From Lingula anatina (lineage: Eukaryota; Brachiopoda; Lingulata; Lingulida; Lingulidae): a DNA stretch of 64,000 nucleotides. The DNA is taken from positions 1,033,193 through 1,097,192 of the forward strand of contig NW_019773513.1 in the NCBI RefSeq assembly GCF_001039355.2, given 5' to 3'. Shown piece after piece: positions 1 to 10,700 of the stretch. Each line of letters opens with the position of its first letter. Positions within the stretch are counted from its first letter, which is position 1. The position numbers and the translations under genes are program-made. A model generated the notes under the pieces. It was not told where the DNA came from, made no database searches, and saw nothing but the letters and a program-made list of their open reading frames with translations.

Positions 1-140
1 GGGGGGGGGGGGAGGGAGGTTTTTTATTGCAATGAGCATACCTTAAAAGAATGATACTTAAAATGGGAACAATGGGAACACAATTTTATCTGCTTTGAAT
101 GAGACCCTTTCTAATTAAAACATATTTTAATATCTTAAAA

Positions 141-309
141 CAGGGGCGGATCCAGAGATATTTTCTGACAGTCTTCCAAATTATCTTTGTTGATCCATCT
201 TCCAATTTTGACCGTCTTCCGACAGAAAACATTAGATGGCTGACAATGTAAACTTAAAAATCTGACCGTCTTCCAGAAGACCCAGAAGACGGCCTAAATC
301 TGCCCCCTG
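141..309. mobile_element. 169-bp MITE with 5-bp target duplication
   Basis: It begins CAGGGGCGGATCCAGA. Its end, read as reverse complement, is CAGGGGGCAGATTTAG, so it has imperfect terminal inverted repeats. Both flanks carry TAAAA (136-140 and 310-314), a 5-bp target-site duplication. The interior repeats the word GACCGTCTTCC. A second copy lies at 6885-7037. No coding capacity. Confidence 0.8.
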
Positions 310-377
310 TAAAAGATATACATGTGTATTTATATGAGACACTGAGTTATTGTACTGGTGAATTGGTGGTTTTTCAG

Positions 378-780
378 CTTTCCCGCCAGTCCACCCCCAA
401 AATGTTCATTGACATCCTGGTGGCTCTGCATGATGAAGGGGTTTTTACTATGGATGTGGCTGTAAAGTTATTGCAGGTAAGTGGACACTTTGTTTTCTTT
501 CTGTTCATTGAAATGTTTCTTGCCCACACAAAATAATCAAATACATATATGTTTATAACAAAAAAATAGAAGGTGCAAATGATATGTGAATGACACGTAC
601 TGCATTTATATCTACTAGTATATGCATACCACTATGGGATTCCCTACATTAAGTTACTAGTTATATATATACATAACATATCAGTTCTTTGAAAGAACTA
701 TTCAGTTAGTTTTATGGTCTTAATTGTTGGGTGGAGGGAGTTGGGAGACAGAAGTGACTTGAAGCAAGCGAGGGTAGGGA

Positions 781-836
<56 letters not shown>

Positions 837-3800
837 ATGCCTGTCTGTGCATTTGTTTGGGTGTGTTTATCTTTGTGTATGCTAATATATGTTTTTGTGT
901 TTGCTTGTGTGTGCCTCAGAATTGGTGAATTTTGTACAGTTGTGTAGGTCATATTAAAAAATTTGGGTAAATTATATACATAAAATACTTCAGGGTGAAC
1001 TTTCAACCACAGACTTGTGGACCAATACTCACATCAGAGACTACCTGGAGATGCTGCTGAGCAGTAAGTTCTAGAAGTCTGTAGTTTCTGGAAATTACTA
1101 ATCAAAAAATAACTTTTAAATAATTTTCATTTATTTAGTTGAATTAGACCCATTTTTTTACAAAAGAACTTAAGGCTAAAAGTTGCTATAGTGTTAAATT
1201 TTAGACTTAGAATTAAAGTATATAGGTAGATTGATTCAGTATAATTCTGTAGCAATATAATGGAGTAAAAAATGTTGTTTAATGCACATACCATTTTCTC
1301 ATTCAAAACAGACCAATATTTTCATTTAAGTTACTGCTGATAAATACTGGTTTGGACTTGGAAACAATTTAAATTTAAGTTTTTGTTTATTTTTGGAAAA
1401 TTGGACATTTTGCTGGTAAAATATAAAGGGAGAAAGGGAGTTATTTGGTGGATTGTTAACATTTTTTTTCAGTTCATGTTTTGCATCATTTTTCAGATCC
1501 ATCAAGACAGTTCATATTCAAGGAAGGCTCAGTAAGTGTGATCTGTTCATTAGATTGCTATCAATAATTGGGTGTTTAGAAATAGCAAATGAAAGTAAGA
1601 AAAACAATAAAGATCCTCACAAGTCTTTTTATTTCTTTTTGAAAATTAGAATGGAGAAATTCATTACAAGACAAAAAAAAAATTACTAGACTATATGACA
1701 TTATTGAGTTAGATATCAAACAGTAAAAGAGAATAGGTACGTAATTGTCATCAGAAAAAGACTACTGCTTCAAGTAATAAGATACTGTACATGCATGTTA
1801 ACTTTGTTTTTTAAAATTATTATATCATGTCTTTGGCAAAAATAGACTATTAAAAAAAAAAAAGAATTATGCCAGTCAAGTTGCGTAAAATAATATAGGT
1901 AGCTCTTGGAACATTTTGATGGTGGTGTTGACATTTGAAAATCATTATTTCAGATTCTACTGGCTCAGATCTACTTGGATCGTCTGCGTCATTGGAGGCC
2001 AGTTCAGACTCGAACTCTGCCCACTCCTGGGCACTCTCACATTGTAAGCCAACCTCCTCTCCGAAAAGAAAATAATTTGCCTATTCCAGTCACAGTTAAT
2101 AGTCTAGAGTGTTTTTATTGGATGGAATGTGAAGGTTTTGACAAGCACAAGTCTCTGCATGGATGGAAAGATTGATAAACAGAAATTAATTAAACCAATT
2201 TTTTTTAGTGATGAACACAGCTGTGATAGTGTGTCACAAACAATTGAGAAAACATTGTATTTAATAGAATTCCATTTTCATCAAACTATTTCTCCTATTT
2301 GCAGCCTAAGGGAAGGGGGCATTTTGGGAAGAGGCAAGCCTGGCTGGATGACATGACACCTTTCAAGGGTATGTAAATAATTAACACATAAATCCAGCAA
2401 AGAATTCCATCAGATGTATTCAGCAGTCAAAGTTACAATGATAGGTTCATCCAAGAACGGCTATAAATCAGAGGTACTATTACAATTTCTTACAGGACAG
2501 TATTGCAATTTCTTACAGGACAGTATTTTTATCATGGAGTGAGGCTATAAGTGCTAGAATGGTTGTACTTCTTTATTCCAAAGTGTTTTTCATTCTGAAG
2601 GGCTGCTATTCCATTAAAGGTTACGTAGCCATTCTGAAATTTACGACCTTTTGCTGATTATTTAAAGGAAATAACCAGAAGTTATACCATCTCTTTCTCT
2701 CTCATTCTGTTGCCAGGTACTCAGTCCATCTTCCATCAGCCTTGCACCAAGTTACAGCTGAGTGCCGCCCAGAGTAAACTCAGGCACAGGATCGCCTCGG
2801 ACCCAGTACAGATCAACAGATCAAGGCAGGCGGCAGACTTGGTAACGCCAGAGATGAAACAGAGGTCCAGCGAGAACTTAGACGTTCACACAGTGGTGAA
2901 AGAGAAGGCGGGGAATGTTGAAGGGGAATGCTCCTGCTGCTGTTGTAATGAGGATTTATTAAANCATTTTTTTACAAAAGAACTTAAGGCTAAAAGTTGC
3001 TATAGTGTTAAATTTTAGACTTAGAATTAAAGTATATAGGTAGATTGATTCAGTATAATTCTGTAGCAATATAATGGAGTAAAAAATGTTGTTTAATGCA
3101 CATACCATTTTCTCATTCAAAACAGACCAATATTTTCATTTAAGTTACTGCTGATAAATACTGGTTTGGACTTGGAAACAATTTAAATTTAAGTTTTTGT
3201 TTATTTTTGGAAAATTGGACATTTTGCTGGTAAAATATAAAGGGAGAAAGGGAGTTATTTGGTGGATTGTTAACATTTTTTTTCAGTTCATGTTTTGCAT
3301 CATTTTTCAGATCCATCAAGACAGTTCATATTCAAGGAAGGCTCAGTAAGTGTGATCTGTTCATTAGATTGCTATCAATAATTGGGTGTTTAGAAATAGC
3401 AAATGAAAGTAAGAAAAACAATAAAGATCCTCACAAGTCTTTTTATTTCTTTTTGAAAATTAGAATGGAGAAATTCATTACAAGACAAAAAAAAAATTAC
3501 TAGACTATATGACATTATTGAGTTAGATATCAAACAGTAAAAGAGAATAGGTACGTAATTGTCATCAGAAAAAGACTACTGCTTCAAGTAATAAGATACT
3601 GTACATGCATGTTAACTTTGTTTTTTAAAATTATTATATCATGTCTTTGGCAAAAATAGACTATTAAAAAAAAAAAAGAATTATGCCAGTCAAGTTGCGT
3701 AAAATAATATAGGTAGCTCTTGGAACATTTTGATGGTGGTGTTGACATTTGAAAATCATTATTTCAGATTCTACTGGCTCAGATCTACTTGGATCGTCTG

Positions 3801-6127
3801 CGTCATTGGAGGCCAGTTCAGACTCGAACTCTGCCCACTCCTGGGCACTCTCACATTGTAAGCCAACCTCCTCTCCGAAAAGAAAATAATTTGCCTATTC
3901 CAGTCACAGTTAATAGTCTAGAGTGTTTTTATTGGATGGAATGTGAAGGTTTTGACAAGCACAAGTCTCTGCATGGATGGAAAGATTGATAAACAGAAAT
4001 TAATTAAACCAATTTTTTTTAGTGATGAACACAGCTGTGATAGTGTGTCACAAACAATTGAGAAAACATTGTATTTAATAGAATTCCATTTTCATCAAAC
4101 TATTTCTCCTATTTGCAGCCTAAGGGAAGGGGGCATTTTGGGAAGAGGCAAGCCTGGCTGGATGAAATGACACCTTTCAAGGGTATGTAAATAATTAACC
4201 CATAAATCCAGCAAAGAATTCCATCAGATGTATTCAGCAGTCAAAGTTACAATGATAGGTTCATCCAAGAACGGCTATAAATCAGAGGTACTATTACAAT
4301 TTCTTACAGGACAGTATTGCAATTTCTTACAGGACAGTATTTTTATCATGGAGTGAGGCTATAAGTGCTAGAATGGTTGTACTTCTTTATTCCAAAGTGT
4401 TTTTCATTCTGAAGGGCTGCTATTCCATTAAAGGTTACGTAGCCATTCTGAAATTTACGACCTTTTGCTGATTATTTAAAGGAAATAACCAGAAGTTATA
4501 CCATCTCTTTCTCTCTCATTCTGTTGCCAGGTACTCAGTCCATCTTCCATCAGCCTTGCACCAAGTTACAGCTGAGTGCCGCCCAGAGTAAACTCAGGCA
4601 CAGGATCGCCTCGGACCCAGTACAGATCAACAGATCAAGGCAGGCGGCAGACTTGGTAACGCCAGAGATGAAACAGAGGTCCAGCGAGAACTTAGACGTT
4701 CACACAGTGGTGAAAGAGAAGGCGGGGAATGTTGAAGGGGAATGCTCCTGCTGCTGTTGTAATGAGGATTTATTAAAGTTACAGGTTAGTTTGAGCATCG
4801 AGTCATTTTAAAAGACATTGATTGTTCATTGCAGTCTTTTCCCAGTGATATAAGGGCAGTTGTGTTTTTTCTTATTGATGTAACAGTTCACTGTATTATC
4901 TCATAGATTTAAAAAATCTTTTGAATTTGAATAAGAAAGAAGAATATCCTCTCTTTGTCGATGATTACAATGTTTCGTTATTATTTTGATTCTACTGTTA
5001 CACTTTTTATTCCGATTCTCCATTCATTCCAGTCTCTCCTTTGCTCAAAGTATGCCACTGTGGAGTTTGTAAAGAAAGTAATGGACTCCCTGAATACCTC
5101 ATTTGAAGATTTCTTAGGCCGTGTCTCAGTGCAGCTTCTGTGTTTGACCAAGTTGGACGTGGAGGCAGCCTTGGACTCTGTGATTGAAAACCACCCTAGC
5201 TTGATCCCAGTGTTTGCAAGCAGTGTGTGTGGAAATAGGAAAGACCAGGTAGGTTTTTGATTGTTAAAATAGAGTCGGCCGTGTGTATACATATATATAC
5301 ATATATAGTTTTTAATCTTTTGAAGCCCTTTTGAATAGTGAAATTTCTTGATTTGCTCATGAAATAGAGAGGCTGTTGGTCTGCCATCTTAAAAGTTGCC
5401 TTGTAGAAATTCCATGCAGCTCCCATCAAATGTCTGGCATTGATTAATTGTGTATTTTACTATTTGTTGAACAGCAAAATGTTTAAAATATCAAATGCTA
5501 AAACCTTTTCATGCACACTGATGTAAAAACTGCATACCTCATGAGTCAGAGAGTCATATTGATGTATGTGGCAATGTCAGTCTCAATGGAATATTTTTTT
5601 AAATATGGAATGATTTGTGTTTCAGTGGAACTATGTTTTGGACAGTCTAACTTCCATTTTACGACAGTCCACAGAGTCCAGCTCTAGTCACAAGTTATAT
5701 ACGGAGGCTTACAAAGGTGTGCAGCCTAAAGACATTTTAAATTTATTTTTTGTAAAAACTATAAATGTACTATGATCAAGATAAATGCTTAATTGCTGAG
5801 AAATATTTGATCTCGTTTCATCTTAAATTAGAAAGAAAAGAGGGGACTAGTGACATTTGCTTTCTTGCTGTTTTTTATTTCAAAAGCAGACCCATCTTTA
5901 AGATTTGTTTTGCGATTTTAAGTAGCTTCTAATACTTTTATTTTTCAGGAGTTGTTCGAAATTTAAGTGAACTTCTTGACCCTAAGACATTCCTGAACAT
6001 GCTGCCTTCAGAGGGAAACCTGCAATTTTTTCTGCCTTACTTGCAACGCTGTTGCGAAATTCATCTAGCCAATCAACTGAGAGATACCATAATCTCCAAG
6101 GGAGAAACCATTAAGAAAGAAATGTGA
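378..6127 (+). CDS. 3' part of a multi-exon gene, possibly HPS3-like (BLOC-2)
   Basis: Nine plus-strand exons join with consistent phases: 378-476, 994-1063, 1497-1531, 1954-2043, 2305-2368, 4531-4784, 5033-5248, 5626-5716 and 5949-6127 (TGA at 6125-6127). All have GT donors and AG acceptors. The 5' end lies outside the window. The product is mostly helical and hydrophilic, with segments such as ILLAQIYLDRL, a Cys run (GECSCCCCNED) in the sixth exon, and FFLPYLQRCC near the C-terminus. It ends in IKKEM. Human HPS3, a cytosolic BLOC-2 subunit for lysosome-related organelle biogenesis, is reported to carry a dilysine KKxx-type signal at its end. That, and the solenoid-like character, is my only basis for suggesting HPS3. 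Another trafficking solenoid protein is possible. The gene model is well supported; the name is not. Exons three to five occur a second time because of an assembly duplication. Confidence 0.6.
783..834. repeat. (GT)n microsatellite
   Basis: About 26 GT units in an intron of the HPS3-like gene. Confidence 0.95.
1151..2963. repeat. First copy of a 1.8-kb duplicated block (assembly overlap)
   Basis: This block recurs at 2965-4777 with a constant offset of 1814. It ends at the single N at 2964, in the middle of the sixth exon of the gene, so its copy of that exon (from 2717) lacks the last 7 bases and the donor. It contains the exons at 1497-1531, 1954-2043 and 2305-2368. The simplest reading is the overlapping end of one contig that was not merged with the next. 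Confidence 0.9.
2965..4777. repeat. Second copy of the 1.8-kb duplicated block
   Basis: This is near-identical to 1151-2963. I see two substitutions: GAC to GAA in the exon at 4119-4182, and a to c at about 4200. It repeats exons at 3311-3345, 3768-3857 and 4119-4182, then continues into the intact sixth exon (4531-4784). Splicing both copies would duplicate 63 residues; the single-N join argues that only one copy exists in the genome. Confidence 0.9.
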
Positions 6128-6181
6128 TTAATGAATGGGCAACTTACAATGTGTTAATGCTTTCACCAAAGAAATTTTTTT

Positions 6182-6187
6182 AATAAA
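6182..6187 (+). terminator. Polyadenylation signal of the HPS3-like gene
   Basis: AATAAA lies 55 bases after the TGA at 6125-6127, which implies a very short 3' UTR. An alternative downstream site cannot be excluded. Confidence 0.6.
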
Positions 6188-7460
6188 ATACTGTCCATGA
6201 CATTGCAAAATGTTATGGGAAATGAGGACTTACAGTTAATGAAAATTCCCAGATGGAATGAAAATTATGGTCTTCTGTTCATAATATGATAATCAAGAAT
6301 GAGATTCAGGAACTTGCTTACCAGTTTGCTAAATCATTGCAGTTGTGAAGAACAAAAGGCCCAAGTGTGCACTGGGAATCAAATTTTGATCTGTGCCATT
6401 TGTCAAGTTGTATCAACAAAGGTCCACATTCTCAGGTCTGCAGTCATAGTTGAATGAAAGTTAATTAGTTGCATATGTAGAGAGGTATTCAGGTACACTT
6501 AAGTATTTTAAATACCCCGAAGGTGTGGTTTATCTGTTACATGTTATGAAGGGGAGAACACAGTCATGTACGTAGCTGAATAATTTTCTTAAATTTGGAA
6601 GACAAAGAAATGGTGCAAGTTATTTAAATGGTCATAGGATTCTATTTGAGGCAGGCAATGGAGGCGCGTTTATTGACAAATGCATAGCTCTGTGACACAG
6701 CCACAACTGAAGTATGTCTTTATAGGTTTCAATATTTTTTTTACTCCACGTCATCTTCCAACCATTTATGATTTGGAATACATTTTTCCTATACCATGAC
6801 AACTGTGGAGTAGAAACAGCAAGCATATGCTGTGTAGTGCAGTCACAGTTTGAGCTTGAAAACTTGTCATTGGGAAGAGGGATGCAGGGGTGGATCCAGA
6901 TATATTTTCTTCCAAATTATCTTTGTGGATCTATCCTCCATTTTTGACCATCTTCTGATGGAAAAAATTTGATGCCCGTCAATGTAAACTAAAAAAATCC
7001 TGACCGTCTTCCAGAAGACGGCGTCTCTCCGCCTCTGGGATGTAATCAGATACGGCAGCAGTAAATGAAAATTGCTCATCTTTGCTGTAAGCATAATCTT
7101 TGTCTCAGTATTAATTTAACTGTTATAACAGGACATCATGAAAGTCTTGAAACTTGAAAAAAGACACAAATATAAAATGTTAATTTAAATAACTTGATTT
7201 AATTTGAACTCTAGTTCAATAAAGATTACTGTTGATATTATTTTAAATAATCCTTTCTCAATTACTATTTTCAATTTTGACATTTTGTCTAGAGTCATAA
7301 TGTATGATTCTAAAAACATTTCCTCATTTTGTACAAACACTTTTTGTTTCTAAGAGCTTTGGCTCAGAAAGCATAAATAATTATTACTATACCAGTGACA
7401 ACCAAAGCTAGAGAGTTCTGAAACTTTCACCCCATACACATGCTATCCAAAACAGTATGA
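6188..7460. other. Intergenic region between two convergent genes
   Basis: This is the 3' flank of the plus-strand gene followed by the 3' flank of MRPL2. Apart from the MITE at 6885-7037 I see only AT-rich sequence and short, unsupported ORFs. Confidence 0.6.
6885..7037. mobile_element. Second copy of the CAGGGG-ended MITE
   Basis: It starts CAGGGGTGGATCCAGA, shares the interior with 141-309 (including GACCGTCTTCCAGAAGACGG) and ends CCGCCTCTG. It is flanked by GGATG on both sides (6880-6884 and 7038-7042), again a 5-bp target duplication. It lies between the convergent HPS3-like and MRPL2 genes. Confidence 0.8.
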
Positions 7461-7605
7461 TTTATGTAGAGGATATAAATCGGTGACCTAATCCCAGGGG
7501 GTGCTTTGCCAGATTACATATTGGGATTAGGCCCAAGATTACATTTATGTAGAGGATATAAATTGCTGACCTAATCCCAGGGGGTGCTTTTCCAGATTAC
7601 ATACA
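7461..7605. repeat. 82-bp direct repeat, 1.8 copies
   Basis: The unit starting TTTATGTAGAGGATATAAAT at 7461 recurs at 7543 with a few changes. Each unit contains GACCTAATCCCAGGGGGTGC followed by CCAGATTACATA. The first unit also holds an 18-base word that is complementary to MRPL2 coding sequence. Confidence 0.75.
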
Positions 7606-7679
7606 GTCATGCCCCACTTTGTCCATTTCAAAATTCTAGTAAATCCATACAGACACATGAAATAAGTTTAAATCTGATT

Positions 7680-7685
7680 TTTATT
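7680..7685 (-). terminator. MRPL2: Polyadenylation signal of MRPL2
   Basis: AATAAA on the minus strand (TTTATT on plus), 21 bases after the MRPL2 stop codon. Confidence 0.6.
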
Positions 7686-7706
7686 TCTTTTCTATATACT
7701 CTGGAC

Positions 7707-10700
7707 TCAAACATGACTATCATCTCGCCACAATCTCGTCCCTTCATTCCAGGTAAGAACTTTGAGATTTGGGTTCATTTGATTACGCAAAAGAGGGTTT
7801 CCCGCCATTTTCTGCTGAATTTTCTTCTTCCTTACCGCCTTCCCATCGAACCCAGTCTTTTTCTTTTTCAAACCACTCTTGGGCCTAATCCCAAACCACC
7901 GGTTTACGCCGGCCTTTGTCAACTTTAGCTTGGAGTGGTCCGGGTTAGCGATCTGTCCAACTGTGGCCATGCATCCAGGGTGCAGCATGGCCTCTTTCCC
8001 CGAGGGCATGGCCACCAAGACGGCCCCCGGCACCCTCCGGGCCACCTTGGCCTGACAGCCGGCAGACTTGGCCAAGCGGGCCCCGGTACCAGGGTACACC
8101 TCCACGGAGTTCACCAGGGTCCCCAGGGGGAGGGAGCCCACAGAGTGACAGTCCCCTTCTTTACCTGCCACTGAAAAGGAAACAAGATCATAGGTGAGAT
8201 TTTTTTCAATTATATGCAGATTTCCAACATTTTTGAGACATTAATATAATTTTTGAGATTGATGCATATCTGCAATTAAAACTGGGGTTGGGGGTGGGGG
8301 GTGGGGGGAGTTGGGGGGAGAGATAGGGACCCCATGCCATATTTTCAGACTTTTTCACTAAATGGCAGTTTCATCCCTTTAAGATGGAGGACATCATTTT
8401 TGAAAAAGAGATAAGTATCCTCTGTGTGTGTGTGTGTGTTGCGGGGGGGTCTCTTTCTATATCCAGTAGTCCACTGAACTGGGATGGCCCACTTTCAGAG
8501 ACTGACAACTTTATACTAGTAGCCCGGACCAGTCCAGCTAAATGAACCAGATGATAAGAGAAGGGGCTGAAAATGGGTAAACCCACCAGGTAGCTGCTCA
8601 TTTCTGACTTCTGCATTATGAAATTTAGCAAACCAGGAAATGTAGTTTTTATACCTATTAAATGAGGTCACTTCATTTTGTTCACTTGAATTGAAATTAA
8701 TGGATGATCTTTATTTTTTCATTTAAAAACAGCAATGGAAGACCTTACTTAATTTAATCTTCGTTTGATGACAAGGGTAGGTGGATTTGGTGGTGATTTC
8801 CCCTGTTGCAAGAACAACTCATACTCTTATCACCTGTCTGATTCTCCACTTGATGACACTGGGCATGAGGAGAGGGAAGGGGAGGGGGTTAAGTGGTGAT
8901 TTCACCCATTACACGTACAAGTGATGGCAGATACTCTCTCTCTCACAGTCATCACTTGAGGAGCATGAGGAGAGGGATGGGTGGGTGGGGGGGGGGGGTA
9001 GGTGGTGATTTCACCTGATACAAGTACATACTCTCTCTCACCTGTGTAAGTCTTCATCTCATGACAAGCAGGAAAGGTGGTGATAATGTCACCAGGTTTC
9101 ATATTGACCGTGGCCAGGATGTAGCGTTTCACCTCCCCTGCAGCCACCAAGGCAATTGTAGCACTGCGGTTGCAATCGCGATCCAGAGAAACAACAACTT
9201 CTTTATACGGTGTCTTTCCCTGTACGAGACGAGCTCTGTTCCAATCAATCATGCGGTATTTTCTTCTGTTACCCCCACCCAGCCGTCTTGAGTAATGGTT
9301 TCCTGTGGAGTTATGAATTTATATATAATATCATTTATTTGTTACATAAACTACAACATGCTCTTTCTTTAATGTGAGATTTGCAAAGATTGACACTTAA
9401 ATAGGGCACATTCAAGGGGACCCTTAATTTGTCTGACCACATTAAAAAGTTTCTTCTGCGGTTTATTCTTTTTAACACAAAACATAAAATGAATGTCAAA
9501 ACAAGGTCGGTGAAACTAAAGTAAGAAAAAAAGTTATAACCAATTACACGCAGTCATCAATAAAAAATTGGTAATAAAATCTCTGACAGACTTACAACTT
9601 AAAGCAATAATAACTCTTTCTTTGAGATTCAAAATTCCGCAAGAAATACATTCTAAACAACACATGGAAATATATTATATTGCATTTCACCACTAAAACG
9701 GCTGTTATTGTAGTAAAACTAAAAACTGTGCTCGTCAATAGGGCTTTCGGTGCCTTTCTTCCTGGTCGTCAAGGCATCCGTTGCCAAGGCTGTTGGGGCA
9801 TCATGCGGATTCTCGCGTGCATTCGAGACCAAAATAACATGTGGCGGGATAAGATACAGCAGGCGCATGACGCAATCCTCAGACGTAAGTTGCGAGTTTT
9901 TGTACAGTGTGTCGGATAACAAAAAGCCCAGAACTGCACAGGTTGTAGATATACATGCATTCTGAGCAATAAGACGATTATATCGTATGAATCTTATTTT
10001 ATTGTAATAAACTGTTGTTGTCTGCTTTTTCCGCGGTTTTAAGTAGGTCATCAGAAAACCCCGCTCGATATCGCGTGACTATTCAATGTCAGAGTGGGCT
10101 CCGTCAGTTAAAATCTCTTAAGAGATTTTAACAAAAAACCAATCGTTTAGGAAAAAAAACCTGGACTAACTTTGAATGCAGGAATGGGGTCGCTGACCAT
10201 TGGTAAGTACAGGAAAATTGCCGTTTACTCCAGGAAAAATCCAATTTTTGGCCAAAATGAAGAGTTATTATGACTTTAATGCAACCTCTACACACAAACT
10301 TAGGCCACAAGATTACAAGTAGGTGCAAATGTCTCAACAATTTCAGAGTGCCATCAAGCAACAACCCCAGAAATGAAAATTCCCTTAAATAAAAATCCTA
10401 AAAATGCATGCGCTAGAGGCAGGCAACTCTCTGTGTGTATGTGTGTGCATGCATGCGTGCGTGCATGTGTGTGTCTGTGTCAGGGAGGGGAAGCAGTGGG
10501 TACCAACACAACATCCAAATACTCTGATCAATATTTAGTGAAGGAACATCATTGCACACCTTCCTCATCCCAGCCTCCAGTGCTCACCAGGCGGAGAGGC
10601 TTGGTGGTGTACTCCTCTGGCCTCTCCGCCAGCCTGCGGCCAGAGTATCTACCAGCCAGACATGCTGACGTGTGCACGCTATGTCTGGAAATAGGAAAAA

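Noticed and set aside
698-1006. ORFs of His-Thr or Cys-Val repeats on both strands
   Set aside because: They are translations of the (GT)n microsatellite inside an intron.
7935-8174. Plus-strand 79-residue ORF
   Set aside because: It is the antisense shadow of the last MRPL2 exon.
10588-10684. Shorter MRPL2 exon 2 ending at the CTG/GTGAGC donor
   Set aside because: It would end in phase 0 and put the next exon out of frame. The donor at 10560 restores frame and aligns without gaps to uL2m.
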